A DNA stretch of 61,780 nucleotides from an uncultured Pelagibacteraceae bacterium (GCA_902560185.1 CACEKW010000002.1:1-61780); one strand, 5' to 3'; shown: positions 8,385 through 16,708, counted from the first letter of the stretch. Notes: generated by a model not told the origin, from the sequence alone. Numbers and translations are program-made.

Positions 8385-9436
8385 TAATTAACTAAATTTA
8401 AAGCAGCACCAACTGCTGGAGTTTGTTTTTTTGAACCAAGGTCGGAAATCAATTTGTCATATCGGCCGCCATTGCAACAATTAATAATTTTTGATTTGGA
8501 CTTAATATCTATTTTAAAAACCATACCCGTGTAATATTCAAGCTGTCTGCCAAAAGCAGCTGAAAAAGTCACATTTAATTTATTAATTTTATTTTTTGAG
8601 ATTGGAAAATATCTCTGATCTACCAATAAATTAATTTTATATTTCTTGAAAAACTTATTTAATACCTTGGCTGCATTATTAATTGGACATTTAATTTTCA
8701 AAAATTCCTTAATAATTTTTGAAATATTTCTTCCTTTACTAGGTCTCCTTGGATCTTTAATCTTTTTATCAAATCTGCTTAAAATTTCGTTTATTGTTCT
8801 ATTTGCTATAATGTTTGATTGATCATCTTTTAACATTCTAAAATATCTTTTTTTATCGATCTCAACTATTGTTGGATCAACATCTGAATTAGTCTCTAAT
8901 CTTTTGAGAAGATCATTAAAATAATCTTCTCTCCAAAAATGTCTTGAAAGTCTTAATTTCCATCGTTTAGGGATATCTAATTTAGATATAAGAAGATTGA
9001 ATATTTCTACATTCCCAATTGTGATCTCGCCTGATGAATAATTAAAATTTTTTAAAGATTTTAATGATGTATTTATTATTTCCTTATCATCATTTTTCTC
9101 GTTTCGTGACCCTATGATTTCAAAACCAACTTGATTTCTTATAATGGAGTCCTTTTTGTTTTCAGATTTACGATATGCTTGACCATTATAAAATATCTTC
9201 TCCTTGCCCTTTAGATTATTTTCTAAGTATCTTAGACAAGATACAATTGTTAGATCTGGCCTTAAACATAGTTCATTTCCTCCTTGGTCAGTAAATGAGA
9301 AAATAAATTTTCGAAAACTTTCACCAGATCTTTGTACGATATGGTTAGCCTCAATTACTGAGGGTAATTCAATATATTTAAAACCATTTGATTTAACAGT
9401 TTTAAGTATGCTGTCAGATAAATTTTTTGATTTCAT
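8384..9436 (-). CDS. hisZ: ATP phosphoribosyltransferase regulatory subunit (HisRS paralogue)
   Basis: A 350-residue class II synthetase-like protein without the C-terminal anticodon-binding domain, the usual HisZ layout. Motif 2-like FTDQGGNELCLRPDLT and QVGFEIIG are present, and the C-terminal AAFGRQLEYYTGMVFKI and CCNGGRYDKLI match the HisRS-derived core. HisZ forms a hetero-octamer with short HisG and confers histidine feedback. The start lies inside the end of hisS (23-base overlap), and the stop overlaps the hisG start. Confidence 0.88.
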   Translation of the reverse strand: MKSKNLSDSILKTVKSNGFKYIELPSVIEANHIVQRSGESFRKFIFSFTDQGGNELCLRPDLTIVSCLRYLENNLKGKEKIFYNGQAYRKSENKKDSIIRNQVGFEIIGSRNEKNDDKEIINTSLKSLKNFNYSSGEITIGNVEIFNLLISKLDIPKRWKLRLSRHFWREDYFNDLLKRLETNSDVDPTIVEIDKKRYFRMLKDDQSNIIANRTINEILSRFDKKIKDPRRPSKGRNISKIIKEFLKIKCPINNAAKVLNKFFKKYKINLLVDQRYFPISKNKINKLNVTFSAAFGRQLEYYTGMVFKIDIKSKSKIINCCNGGRYDKLISDLGSKKQTPAVGAALNLVN

Positions 9437-10811
9437 TTACTAAATTTTCTTTTGAAAAGGTGATTTGATTATCTTCCCCCTTAATACCTAGGAGGTTCTT
9501 AAGTGTAATTTTACTATCTTTAAATTCATTCTCTCCACAAATGACTGCAATCGGGCACCCTCTTTTATTTGCATATGTCAGTTGTTTACCGAGATTTTTC
9601 TTACTATCTAAAAAAATTTCTGAATTAATATTATTTTTTCTCAAGATATCTAAAATTTCGTAATAATTTTTTAAATATTTTTCATCCATTACGCAAACAA
9701 TGACTGGTTTTTGATCGTCTAATTGGACTTGATTTATTTGAGACATAGCAAACAATAGTCTATCCACACCAATGCTGACACCTGTTCCAGGTATATCGAC
9801 ACCTTTAAATCTTGAAATTAACTTATTGTATTGTCCACCAGAGCATACACTACCAATATCAATTTCTTTACCTTTATTATTTGTTGTTTTAAAATTTAGA
9901 TTGGTCTCAATACAAAAGCCATCATAATACGCTAATCCTCTAACTATTGTGAAATTTGTTTTGACTAACTCAGAATAATTTCCAAAATCTAGCACCTCAA
10001 ATAAATCCTCAAGCTCTTTAATCCCTTCTTGGGTAATAGGATTTTTAAAATCTTGTTTGAGTTTTTTTAAATCTTTAATTTTTAAAAAGTTTAAAATTTT
10101 TGAAACTTGATCATCATTTAGGTCAGCTCCTTTAGTTATCGCACCACTTTTATCTTTTCTCTCTTTTTTAAGTAGATCTTCAACTCCTTTTATTCCAAAA
10201 TCTGGTTTGTCCAACTTATCAATTGCTCTCATCACCTTGATCTCTTTATTAGCAGGAATTTTCAGATCTTGAATTAAACCTTGAATAATCTTTCTATTAC
10301 TTACATTAATTGTAAATTGATCTTTTTTTAAACCACATTCAATTAGAGTGCTTGCAACCAGATTACATAATTCAGCATTTGCTTGTGCTGGATTTACATT
10401 GCCTACAATATCGCAATCAGCTTGAGTAAATTCTCTGAAACGTGCATTGCCTGACTTTTCATTTCTAAATACATTTTGAATAGCGTATCTTTTATAAATT
10501 GATGGAAGTTCTTGATTATTTTGAGCAACAAATCTTGCTAAAGGACTGGAAAGATCGTATCGAAGAGTAATATTCTTTTCACCATCATTAAAAGAAAAAA
10601 CATCAGACATAGGATTATTATCGTCCTCAGCAAGAAAGGATCCTATATTTTCTGCAATTTCAAATGATGGAGTTTCTAAAGGATCGAAACCATATCTAAT
10701 AAAATTATTCTCAATGACTTTTAATAGTCTTTTTTTGAGAATTAATGTTTTATTCCATCTATCTTCAAAACCTGAAGGTAATCCAGGAATTAATTTATTT
10801 TTTTCACTCAT
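9414..10811 (-). CDS. hisS: Histidyl-tRNA synthetase (alphaproteobacterial / eukaryote-like type)
   Basis: A 465-residue class II synthetase with motif 2 FRNEKSGNARFREFTQADCDIVG, histidine motifs LAYYDGFCIE and CSGGQYNKLI, motif 3 GTGVSIGVDRL and a C-terminal anticodon-binding domain. The sequence LRYDLSSPLARFVA replaces the usual bacterial LRPEGTA. This is the HisRS type that co-evolved in alphaproteobacteria with a tRNA-His having A73 and no G-1. I chose ATG at 10811 (MSEKNKLIP); an upstream in-frame GTG would translate the RNA structure in front. The likely Shine-Dalgarno AAGG (10821-10824) lies in the 3' acceptor strand of a tRNA-His-like element that ends four bases before the ATG, suggesting autogenous control. 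Confidence 0.95.
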   Translation of the reverse strand: MSEKNKLIPGLPSGFEDRWNKTLILKKRLLKVIENNFIRYGFDPLETPSFEIAENIGSFLAEDDNNPMSDVFSFNDGEKNITLRYDLSSPLARFVAQNNQELPSIYKRYAIQNVFRNEKSGNARFREFTQADCDIVGNVNPAQANAELCNLVASTLIECGLKKDQFTINVSNRKIIQGLIQDLKIPANKEIKVMRAIDKLDKPDFGIKGVEDLLKKERKDKSGAITKGADLNDDQVSKILNFLKIKDLKKLKQDFKNPITQEGIKELEDLFEVLDFGNYSELVKTNFTIVRGLAYYDGFCIETNLNFKTTNNKGKEIDIGSVCSGGQYNKLISRFKGVDIPGTGVSIGVDRLLFAMSQINQVQLDDQKPVIVCVMDEKYLKNYYEILDILRKNNINSEIFLDSKKNLGKQLTYANKRGCPIAVICGENEFKDSKITLKNLLGIKGEDNQITFSKENLVNEIKKFI

Positions 10812-10815
10812 TTTT

Positions 10816-10889
10816 TGGTACCTTGAGTAGGTTACGCTCCTACGACTTCGGATCCACAAACCGACGTGATACTATTTCACCATCAAGGC
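10816..10889 (-). ncRNA. tRNA-His-like element in the hisS leader
   Basis: On the minus strand these 74 bases fold as a full cloverleaf: acceptor GCCTTGA with TCAAGGT, then A73 and an encoded CCA; D-arm GTGA/TCAC with loop AATAGTA; anticodon arm TCGG/CCGA with loop TTGTGGA, anticodon GTG (His) at 10855-10857; four-base variable region; T-arm GTAGG/CCTAC with loop AGCGTAA. The first pair is G1-U72 with A73, matching the identity pattern I recall for alphaproteobacterial HisRS. The D-loop lacks GG and the T-loop lacks TTCRA, so it is unlikely to be a working tRNA. It ends four bases before the hisS ATG and contains the probable ribosome-binding site, so I call it a regulatory mimic. A degenerate but genuine tRNA-His remains possible. 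Confidence 0.7.
10821..10824 (-). promoter_or_regulatory. hisS Shine-Dalgarno inside tRNA-like acceptor stem
   Basis: The only purine-rich ribosome-binding candidate for hisS is AAGG, nine bases before the ATG at 10811. It is part of the 3' strand of the tRNA-like acceptor stem and pairs with CCTT in the 5' strand. Folding or HisRS binding would hide it. Confidence 0.5.
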
Positions 10890-10958
10890 ATATCCTTTTT
10901 TGTTTTATCTTATTTTGTTGTTATTTAAAATTATAATATAAATGATTATTCGCTAGCT

Positions 10959-11060
10959 TTAGCCAGCATGGAAGTGAGTGTGCGCAACTCTACTAGTTCC
11001 TTTAAGAGCTTTTCTTAAAGTACTTTTTGATGCTAATTTGTTTATCTCAAATTTTTTCAT
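10959..11060 (-). CDS. Small ORF, 33 aa, His-containing C-terminus (possible leader peptide)
   Basis: An ATG-started frame of 33 residues lies between the csp terminator and the hisS leader, on the hisS strand. It begins MKKFEINKLASKSTLRK and ends RVAHTHFHAG, with three His codons among the last seven residues. Its stop sits in the loop of a hairpin (10952-10967; GCTGGC-TAAA-GCTAGC). The same frame is open upstream and encodes a hydrophobic stretch, but without ATG. No strong Shine-Dalgarno is seen. It could be a histidine-sensing leader peptide for hisS-hisZ-hisG or an unrelated small protein; I recognise no family. Confidence 0.4.
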   Translation of the reverse strand: MKKFEINKLASKSTLRKALKGTSRVAHTHFHAG

Positions 11061-11105
11061 TGAAAGCTTTTTAGACAAAAAAAACGATAATGCAACCCCT
11101 AAAAG

Positions 11106-11147
11106 AAAAAGGACGTATATCTACTAGTAGATATATCGCCCTTTTTA
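11106..11147 (-). terminator. Rho-independent terminator downstream of csp
   Basis: A long inverted repeat starts 14 bases after the csp stop. Its core TATATCTACTAGTAGATATA (11116-11135) is a perfect 20-base palindrome, flanked by GGGCG and CGTCC, and followed on the minus strand by a T run. The A-tract on the other side makes it potentially bidirectional. Confidence 0.8.
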
Positions 11148-11160
11148 TAATTTTAGAAAA

Positions 11161-11373
11161 TTAGTCTAATTTTTTTAAATTTACTGCTGAAGGGCCTTTG
11201 GGACCATCTTCAAGAGTAAATTCTATTTTATCACCCTCATTAAGATATCTCATGCCCGCTGCTTTGACTGCGCTTGCATGTACAAACGCATCTTTTTCTT
11301 TATCGTCTCTTTCTATAAAGCCGTAACCTTTTTTACCGTTAAACCACTTTACTTTTCCTTGTATTGTACTCAT
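11161..11373 (-). CDS. csp: Cold-shock domain protein
   Basis: A small OB-fold nucleic-acid-binding protein of 70 residues with the opening [15 protein letters not shown] (RNP1 KGYGFI) and RNP2-like DAFVH. Such proteins bind single-stranded RNA or DNA and act as RNA chaperones. I use ATG at 11373 ([11 protein letters not shown]); a GTG at 11382 with an AAAGGA sequence close by is an alternative adding MNK. It follows tRNA-Phe and infA on the same strand, and a strong terminator lies directly downstream. Confidence 0.92.
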   Translation of the reverse strand: MSTIQGKVKWFNGKKGYGFIERDDKEKDAFVHASAVKAAGMRYLNEGDKIEFTLEDGPKGPSAVNLKKLD

Positions 11374-11448
11374 CTTATTCACTCGTCCTTTAGTTATTTA
11401 TTTTGATATGAGGTTAGGTTCTTTTAAATTAATTTCAAGATGTTTTGA

Positions 11449-11523
11449 TGGTGCCTCGGGAAGGATTCGCACCTCCGACACAAGCCTTTTCAGGGCTCTG
11501 CTCTACTCCTGAGCTACCGAGGC
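11449..11523 (-). tRNA. tRNA-Phe (GAA)
   Basis: Minus-strand cloverleaf of 75 bases including an encoded CCA. Acceptor GCCTCGG/CCGAGGC, D-arm GCTC/GAGC, anticodon loop CTGAAAA with anticodon GAA, and T-stem GGAGG/CCTTC. The T-loop reads TGCGAAT rather than TTCGAAT, so base 55 is G instead of the near-universal U that becomes pseudouridine. The D-loop AGGAGTA is short. It lies seven bases after infA and upstream of csp. Confidence 0.93.
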
Positions 11524-11529
11524 AAAAGG

Positions 11530-11745
11530 TCAACCCCTAAAGATTATTCTGCCTTTTGTAAGGTCATATGGAGTCATTTCGACTGTCACATTATCACCTT
11601 GTAATACTCTAATTCTGTTTTTTCTTAATTTGCCCGCTGTATGAGCTGTTACAACATGACCATTTTCAAGCTGAACTCTAAACATAGCATTTGGAAGTAA
11701 ATCAGTTACCTTGCCTTTGAATTCAAGTAAGTCTTGTTTTGACAA
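11530..11745 (-). CDS. infA: Translation initiation factor IF-1
   Basis: A 71-residue S1-like OB-fold protein with the IF-1 signature [37 protein letters not shown] and the C-terminal [12 protein letters not shown]-1 occupies the ribosomal A site during initiation. It starts two bases after hisD ends and is followed by tRNA-Phe, so tRNA processing would trim the 3' end of its message. Confidence 0.97.
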   Translation of the reverse strand: MSKQDLLEFKGKVTDLLPNAMFRVQLENGHVVTAHTAGKLRKNRIRVLQGDNVTVEMTPYDLTKGRIIFRG

Positions 11746-11747
11746 AT

Positions 11748-13031
11748 TTATTTTCTCCTTATTCTTTTTTTTACAGATTGAGCATGTCCTGCTAACCCTT
11801 CGTAATTTGCAAGAGTTATAACTGATGGCCCAAGACTTTCAATACCCTTTTTTGATAAGTTTATGTAAGAAATTCTTTTATAAAATTCATTGACGCTTAT
11901 ACCACTAGAATACTTTGCTGACCCATTGGTTGGCAATATATGATTTGATCCAATGTTATAATCTGTCATTGCCATAACTGCATATTTTCCTAAGCATATT
12001 GAACCAGAATTCTTAATTTTGGGTATCAAAGATTTGTAGTTTTTTACGTTCAATTCCAAGTGTTCAGGTGCAATTTTATTTACGATATTAATTATTTTAC
12101 TATCGTTTGCTACATACATTAAAATTCCATTTCTCTTTAAACTTTTTTTTGCCACAGATACTCTTGGAATACTTTTTAATTGTTTTAAAATTTCCTTCTG
12201 GACTTTACTAATTAGTTTTTTGTCTTTTGAAATTAATATACATTGTGCTTGAGGATCATGTTCTGCTTGACCGATTAAATCACTTGCAGCCCATTCAGGA
12301 TTTGAGAATTTATCACAGACAATAGTTATTTCAGAAGGACCTGCAGTCATACCTTCGATTCCAACATCTCCAAAAACTTCTTTTTTTGCCGCTGCTACAT
12401 ATGAATTCCCGGGTCCAACTATTTTATCAACTCTTTTAATTTTTTTAGTTCCATAGGAGACAGCTGCTATAGCAGATGGACCACCAATAGAGTAAATTTC
12501 TTTAATTTTACATTTTCTTGCTGCGTATAAAACAGCCGGATTTTGGTTTCCCTTGAAACCTGGGTTTATCATTACAATTCTTTTAACTCCCGCAACAATT
12601 GCTGGTATAGCATTCATAAGTACACTTGATGGATAAGATACAAGTGAACCTGGAACATAAATTGCAACAGAATCTAATGGTAAATATTTATATTCAAGTT
12701 TGTTTTTAAATTTATCTGTATACGAAATATTCTTAAATTTTTGTAAAGAATGAAATTTGTAAATTCGATTATAGGCTGTGTCGATTGCTTTCTTAACTTT
12801 AGGGTTTAAAGATTTTATTAACTTAGTAATTTTTTTGGCACTAGGAATGATTGTGGTATTTCGATTAAATTTCTTTTCATATTTAATCAATGCTTTATCA
12901 CCATTCTTTTTTACGTCGTTAATAATATTAGTTACAGAGACTTTGTCAGATTTGATGCTTTTTCTCCTTTTAAAAAGTAAATAATCCAAATTTTTATCGA
13001 AATTTTTAGTTTTACTATTTAATATTTTCAT
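11748..13031 (-). CDS. hisD: Histidinol dehydrogenase
   Basis: HisD performs the last two NAD-dependent oxidations of histidine synthesis. The 427-residue protein has the expected segments [45 protein letters not shown], the zinc/active-site AEHDPQAQ and IAPEHLEL, and C-terminal GLAGHAQSV. It is in the run murA-DUF2948-hisD-infA, a common alphaproteobacterial order, apart from the hisS-hisZ-hisG cluster nearby. Confidence 0.96.
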   Translation of the reverse strand: MKILNSKTKNFDKNLDYLLFKRRKSIKSDKVSVTNIINDVKKNGDKALIKYEKKFNRNTTIIPSAKKITKLIKSLNPKVKKAIDTAYNRIYKFHSLQKFKNISYTDKFKNKLEYKYLPLDSVAIYVPGSLVSYPSSVLMNAIPAIVAGVKRIVMINPGFKGNQNPAVLYAARKCKIKEIYSIGGPSAIAAVSYGTKKIKRVDKIVGPGNSYVAAAKKEVFGDVGIEGMTAGPSEITIVCDKFSNPEWAASDLIGQAEHDPQAQCILISKDKKLISKVQKEILKQLKSIPRVSVAKKSLKRNGILMYVANDSKIINIVNKIAPEHLELNVKNYKSLIPKIKNSGSICLGKYAVMAMTDYNIGSNHILPTNGSAKYSSGISVNEFYKRISYINLSKKGIESLGPSVITLANYEGLAGHAQSVKKRIRRK

Positions 13032-13033
13032 AA

Positions 13034-13426
13034 TTATTTAATTTCGTTTTGATCCTCAAGCCGCGCTTCGATAGTTTCTGTTGTCAAAGCTATGTGGGCA
13101 TTATTATTAAAAATAAGATTTATTTCATAATCATCATTATTTTTCAAATAATCAATTCCAATTAACTCTAAAACTAAATCTTTATTTGATTGATTGATAT
13201 TTTTTGATCTTACTTTATCAACAAAATCAAATCGACAGATACTGTTGATTTTCTTACCCTCTTGATCAGTTTCAATTTTAGTTCTTTCAATTGATAACAA
13301 AAAAACCTTATTAGATGCCAGATACTTTATATCTGTCACTTTAACTTTTGCACCAGAACTACAAGCAGAAATCATTTGTAGCCCCTCTTGATCATTTGCA
13401 ATTATTTTTGCTAAATATTTACTCAT
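13034..13426 (-). CDS. DUF2948 family protein
   Basis: A 130-residue protein with no signal or membrane segment. It starts YLAKIIANDQEGLQMISACSSGAKV and has an R-FDFV-K segment; this resembles DUF2948 proteins, which in alphaproteobacteria lie between murA and hisD. Its start overlaps the murA stop by one base and it precedes hisD by two bases. The function is unknown; context only shows co-transcription with cell-wall and histidine genes. Confidence 0.8.
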   Translation of the reverse strand: MSKYLAKIIANDQEGLQMISACSSGAKVKVTDIKYLASNKVFLLSIERTKIETDQEGKKINSICRFDFVDKVRSKNINQSNKDLVLELIGIDYLKNNDDYEINLIFNNNAHIALTTETIEARLEDQNEIK

Positions 13427-14685
13427 TATTTCAATCTTTTAATTTTAACACCAATTTTTTGTAATTTATTTTCAATATTTTCATATCCTCTCTCCAAGTG
13501 ATAGACTCTTCCAACAATACTTTTACCATTCGCCACTATTGCGGCTAATACTAAAGCAACACTGGCTCTTAAGTCACTAGACATTAATTCAGCACCAATA
13601 AATTTGGTATTGCCCTCAATCAATGCTTTATTGTTTTGAATATTTATTTTCGCGCCTAGTCTTTGCAACTCAGCAACATGCATAAATCTATTCTCAAAAA
13701 TACTTTCAGTTATAGAACTTTTCCCAACGCTCTTGCACATTAATACCATTAATTGAGCTTGAAGATCTGTTGGAATACCTGGAAACTCTTTAGTTTTTAT
13801 ATTTTGAATAGGTTTGATTTTGTCAGGTCCTTTTATAAAAATTTTGTTATCCGAAGTTTTAATCTTTGCCCCAACTTTTTTTAATAGTTCTATTTCAGTA
13901 TTAATTATTTTTGGGTCTAAATTTTTAATTTGTAGATTACCTTTAGCAAGCGTTGCCGCTACACAAAAAGTTCCCGCCTCTATTCTATCAGCCATAACTG
14001 TATGACTTGTTTGATTGAGAGAATTTACTCCTATGATGGTGCAGGTTCTTCCAGACCATTTTATATTTGCACCTGCTTGACTTAAGAATTTTGTTAAATC
14101 TTTAATTTCAGGTTCCACGGCACAATTTTTTAAAATTGTTTTGCCTCTTGCTAAACATGCAGCTATTATAGAATTTTCTGTAGCGCCTACACTAATTTTG
14201 GGGAAATTTATTTTTTTGCCTTTAAGTCTTCCATTTGATTTGGCTAAAATATAACCATCTCGTATTTTATATTCCATTCCCAACTTCTTTAATGCACTAA
14301 GATGATAATTTACAGGTCTCGCACCTATAAGACATCCACCAGGCAAAGATGTTTTAGATTTATGAAATTTAGAAATTAATGGACCTAACACCAATATTGA
14401 ACCTCTCATTGTTTTTACAAGTGAATAACTTGCAAAAGTTTTCATATTCTTTTTATTAATAATTTTTGCAGTTTTTCTGTCTTTAGATAGAATTATTTTT
14501 GATCCAAGAGATTTTAATAAATTAAGCATAGTATCTATATCTCTTACTCTTGGTAAATTTTTAATAATTACTGGTTTGTCAAACAATAAAGTTGCTGCAA
14601 GAATTGGTAGAGATGCATTCTTAGAACCTGAAATCGAGACTTTACCCTTGATTTTACAAGGACCATTGATCAGAAATTTATCCAT
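13426..14685 (-). CDS. murA: UDP-N-acetylglucosamine 1-carboxyvinyltransferase
   Basis: MurA transfers enolpyruvate from PEP to UDP-GlcNAc, the first committed step of peptidoglycan synthesis. The 419-residue protein has the N-terminal INGPCKIKGKVSISGSKNASLP motif, catalytic Cys118 in PGGCLIGARPVN and MADRIEAGTF. The presence of Cys rather than Asp at the active site predicts fosfomycin sensitivity by family knowledge. It lies three bases after dcd. Confidence 0.96.
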   Translation of the reverse strand: MDKFLINGPCKIKGKVSISGSKNASLPILAATLLFDKPVIIKNLPRVRDIDTMLNLLKSLGSKIILSKDRKTAKIINKKNMKTFASYSLVKTMRGSILVLGPLISKFHKSKTSLPGGCLIGARPVNYHLSALKKLGMEYKIRDGYILAKSNGRLKGKKINFPKISVGATENSIIAACLARGKTILKNCAVEPEIKDLTKFLSQAGANIKWSGRTCTIIGVNSLNQTSHTVMADRIEAGTFCVAATLAKGNLQIKNLDPKIINTEIELLKKVGAKIKTSDNKIFIKGPDKIKPIQNIKTKEFPGIPTDLQAQLMVLMCKSVGKSSITESIFENRFMHVAELQRLGAKINIQNNKALIEGNTKFIGAELMSSDLRASVALVLAAIVANGKSIVGRVYHLERGYENIENKLQKIGVKIKRLK

Positions 14686-14688
14686 AAA

Positions 14689-15249
14689 TTACTTTTTTAT
14701 TTTAGCAACCTGTATGGTGGTTTGTCCCTGATATTTACCGTTTTTTGATTTATATGTTGTTTCTGGCTGGGTATCTGATTTGAAAAATAAAAATTGAGCA
14801 ATACCCTCGTTTGAATAAATCTTTGCAGGATTAGGAGTTGTATTACTTAATTCGATAACAATATTACCCTCAAATTCATTTTCAATTGGCGTTACATTAC
14901 AAATAATTCCTGTTCTCGCGTAAGTACTTTTTCCAACACAAATACAAAGAACATCTTTTGGAATTCTAAAATATTCAATGGTTTTAGCCAATACAAATGA
15001 ATTTGGTGGAATTATACAATAAGACCCCTTTCGCTCTATAAAGTTTTCATCAGAAAAGTTTTTTGGATCCACTAGTGAACTATTGACGTTTGTAAATATT
15101 CTATACTCATCAGAAATTCTGACATCGTAACCCATGCTACTTAGTCCATATGATATTTTACCCTCAGAGACTTGATGATCCAAAAATGGTTCGATCATCT
15201 TATGCTCTTTACACATTTTTTTTATCCAAGAGTCTGGCTGAATAGACAT
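14689..15249 (-). CDS. dcd: dCTP deaminase
   Basis: Dcd converts dCTP to dUTP as a dTTP precursor. The 186-residue trimeric-dUTPase-like protein shows [21 protein letters not shown], the catalytic-loop [17 protein letters not shown] and the C-terminal YQGQ. Those match Dcd rather than Dut. It heads the dcd-murA-DUF2948-hisD-infA run. Confidence 0.94.
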   Translation of the reverse strand: MSIQPDSWIKKMCKEHKMIEPFLDHQVSEGKISYGLSSMGYDVRISDEYRIFTNVNSSLVDPKNFSDENFIERKGSYCIIPPNSFVLAKTIEYFRIPKDVLCICVGKSTYARTGIICNVTPIENEFEGNIVIELSNTTPNPAKIYSNEGIAQFLFFKSDTQPETTYKSKNGKYQGQTTIQVAKIKK

Positions 15250-15305
15250 TATTTTGTTTTCTTTTTATTTTTTTTTTGAAAAATTTTTCTCTTTTTTAAA
15301 TTTTT

Positions 15306-15324
15306 CCTAAGCGCAATGCTTAGG
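15306..15324 (-). terminator. Hairpin downstream of the small basic protein gene
   Basis: CCTAAGC and GCTTAGG form a perfect seven-base stem with a five-base loop, 22 bases after the stop at 15347. A T run does not follow directly on the minus strand, so it is an imperfect terminator or an RNA-stabilising hairpin. Confidence 0.35.
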
Positions 15325-15346
15325 CGCTCATTTTTATTTTTAGTAA

Positions 15347-15547
15347 TCATTCTTTATTTGGATTGGTAAGGAAATCTAAAGTTATCGGTTTAGATGCATC
15401 TAAAGCTTTATGTTTATTATCATCTTTTTTAGGGCCTTCTTTTGCTAATCTTTTTGCTTTTTTTTCAGCAAGTTTTCTCTCTCTTTTCGCTTGCTTTTCC
15501 ATAAGCTTGGCACTTTTGGTTGATTTATAATCGTAATGAATACCCAT
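15347..15547 (-). CDS. Small basic conserved-type protein, 66 aa
   Basis: A highly charged protein with a central helix rich in Lys, Arg, Glu and Ala (KQAKRERKLAEKKAKRLAKEG, about residues 18-38) and a short C-terminal tail, ITLDFLTNPNKE. No membrane or signal segment is present. It probably forms one long helix and may bind nucleic acid. I do not recognise a named family. It lies between dcd and tRNA-Thr. Confidence 0.65.
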   Translation of the reverse strand: MGIHYDYKSTKSAKLMEKQAKRERKLAEKKAKRLAKEGPKKDDNKHKALDASKPITLDFLTNPNKE

Positions 15548-15647
15548 AAAATTTCCTTGGTAAGATATAAATCATATTAATCAAAAAATTAAGGCAATAA
15601 TTTGGAAAAAATGCTCTATTATCAATAAAAATAGAATTGTTCCAAAT

Positions 15648-15721
15648 GCTCCTATAGTTAAATGGCATAACGTGTCCATGGTAAGGATAAATTCCAAGTT
15701 CGATTCTTGGTGGGAGCACCA
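15648..15721 (+). tRNA. tRNA-Thr (GGT)
   Basis: Plus-strand cloverleaf of 74 bases with encoded ACCA. Acceptor GCTCCTA/TGGGAGC, D-arm GTTA/TAAC with GG in the loop, anticodon loop ATGGTAA giving GGT, and a canonical T-arm CCAAG-TTCGATT-CTTGG. It is embedded between minus-strand genes and abuts the stop of the TVP38-like gene. Confidence 0.93.
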
Positions 15722-16448
15722 CTAATTTTTATAAAAAGACTTTCTAAGAAAAATTGTAATCAAGACTAAACTAAAAAAGGCTAAAATTGGAATATATATT
15801 TCTGGTGAAAAAATTATATCTGTAATTTTAGGAACTTGTGAATTTTGTTCTATTACTTTTTCCAAACCACTACCTAAAGAAACAGCTAAAAAAATTTGAG
15901 GTATAATACCTATTAATGATGCGAAAAAAAAATTTTTTACCCTAACATCAAAAATTGTAGGCAAAATGCAACTAAGTTGCCAAGGTATTCCTCCAATAAA
16001 TCTATATATTAAAAGATAATAAAATTCAGACTTTTTAAATTTTCTCTCTAGATTTTGATATCTATTTAAAAATTTATCTCTAATTAAATCTTTTAAAAAA
16101 TAGTTTCCAAAAATATAAAGAAATGTTGCACCAACACTCATACCAATGACCACAATTATAGTACCCAACCATTTGCCAAAAATAAACCCTCCTAATAGTG
16201 CAATTGGAGAACCAAAACCTAAAAATGGAAAAACCCATAATATTGTGAAAATAAAAAAAATTATGGATATTAAAAACAAATTAGAATTTTTTAATTTTAA
16301 AAAATATAATCTGTTTTCTTTAATGAAGTCATAAGAAGTTATTTCTTGAATACTAAATTTTGAAAAAAAACAATAACACAAATATAGTAAGTAAAACCAA
16401 GTATGATAAACCTATTATTATTTTAGTTTTCTTAGCTTTTTCCATCAT
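15722..16448 (-). pseudogene. TVP38/TMEM64 (DedA-like) membrane protein, frameshifted in a poly-T tract
   Basis: The main frame (15722-16381) encodes a VTT/SNARE-associated-domain membrane protein with about five hydrophobic segments and the family core FGSPIALLGGFIFGKW and YRFIGGIPWQLSCILP. Its nominal start (MCYCFFSKFSIQEITSYDF) does not look natural. A second frame (16353-16448) supplies a plausible N-terminus, MMEKAKKTK plus a membrane helix, but ends at TAG just after a run of eight T (minus strand; 16363-16370). Removing one base there joins both into a protein with a normal start. Either this is a sequencing or assembly error, a slippage-tolerated tract, or a recent inactivation. Family members are membrane transport or lipid-scramblase-like proteins of uncertain function. 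Confidence 0.6.
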
Positions 16449-16475
16449 GGTTCATGGTATTTATAAATCTTCTAT

Positions 16476-16504
16476 TTGCTATTTATATATTTAATTATTA
16501 TAAA
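16476..16504 (+). promoter_or_regulatory. Predicted promoter of rpmH-rnpA-yidD-yidC
   Basis: TTGCTA and TATAAA are separated by 17 bases, 33 bases before the rpmH start and in the only sizeable gap upstream of the operon. Very AT-rich DNA gives many chance matches. Confidence 0.4.
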
Positions 16505-16536
16505 GGGCGAAATTTAATATAAATTTAACCACTTTT

Positions 16537-16698
16537 ATGAAAAGAACATATCAACCATCTAGGAAAAAAAGAAGCCGAACCCATGGTTTTAGATCAAAAA
16601 TGAAAACCAAGGGAGGTAGAAAACTTTTAAAACGAAGAAGAGCTAGAGGAAGAAAAAATTTAACAGTATCCTCTACTGTTAAAAGAAGAAGAAAATAA
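16537..16698 (+). CDS. rpmH: Ribosomal protein bL34
   Basis: The 53-residue protein starts with the L34 signature [22 protein letters not shown] and continues [16 protein letters not shown]34 is part of the 50S subunit. Most bacterial L34 proteins end near residue 44; here a short tail, [13 protein letters not shown], is added. It heads the classic rpmH-rnpA-yidD-yidC order. Confidence 0.96.
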   Translation: MKRTYQPSRKKRSRTHGFRSKMKTKGGRKLLKRRRARGRKNLTVSSTVKRRRK

Positions 16699-16708
16699 AG
16701 CCAGCTCA

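Noticed and set aside
10812-10859. Upstream GTG extension of hisS (MWIRSRRS...)
   Set aside because: It would translate the tRNA-like element and has no similarity to HisRS N-termini; ATG at 10811 fits.
10745-10936. 63-residue plus-strand frame over the hisS leader
   Set aside because: Low-complexity, overlaps hisS and the structured leader on the other strand, no family resemblance.
15525-15722. 65-residue minus-strand frame beginning MVLPPRIELGIYPYHG
   Set aside because: The PPRIELG opening is the well-known product of translating the antisense of a tRNA; it is the complement of tRNA-Thr.
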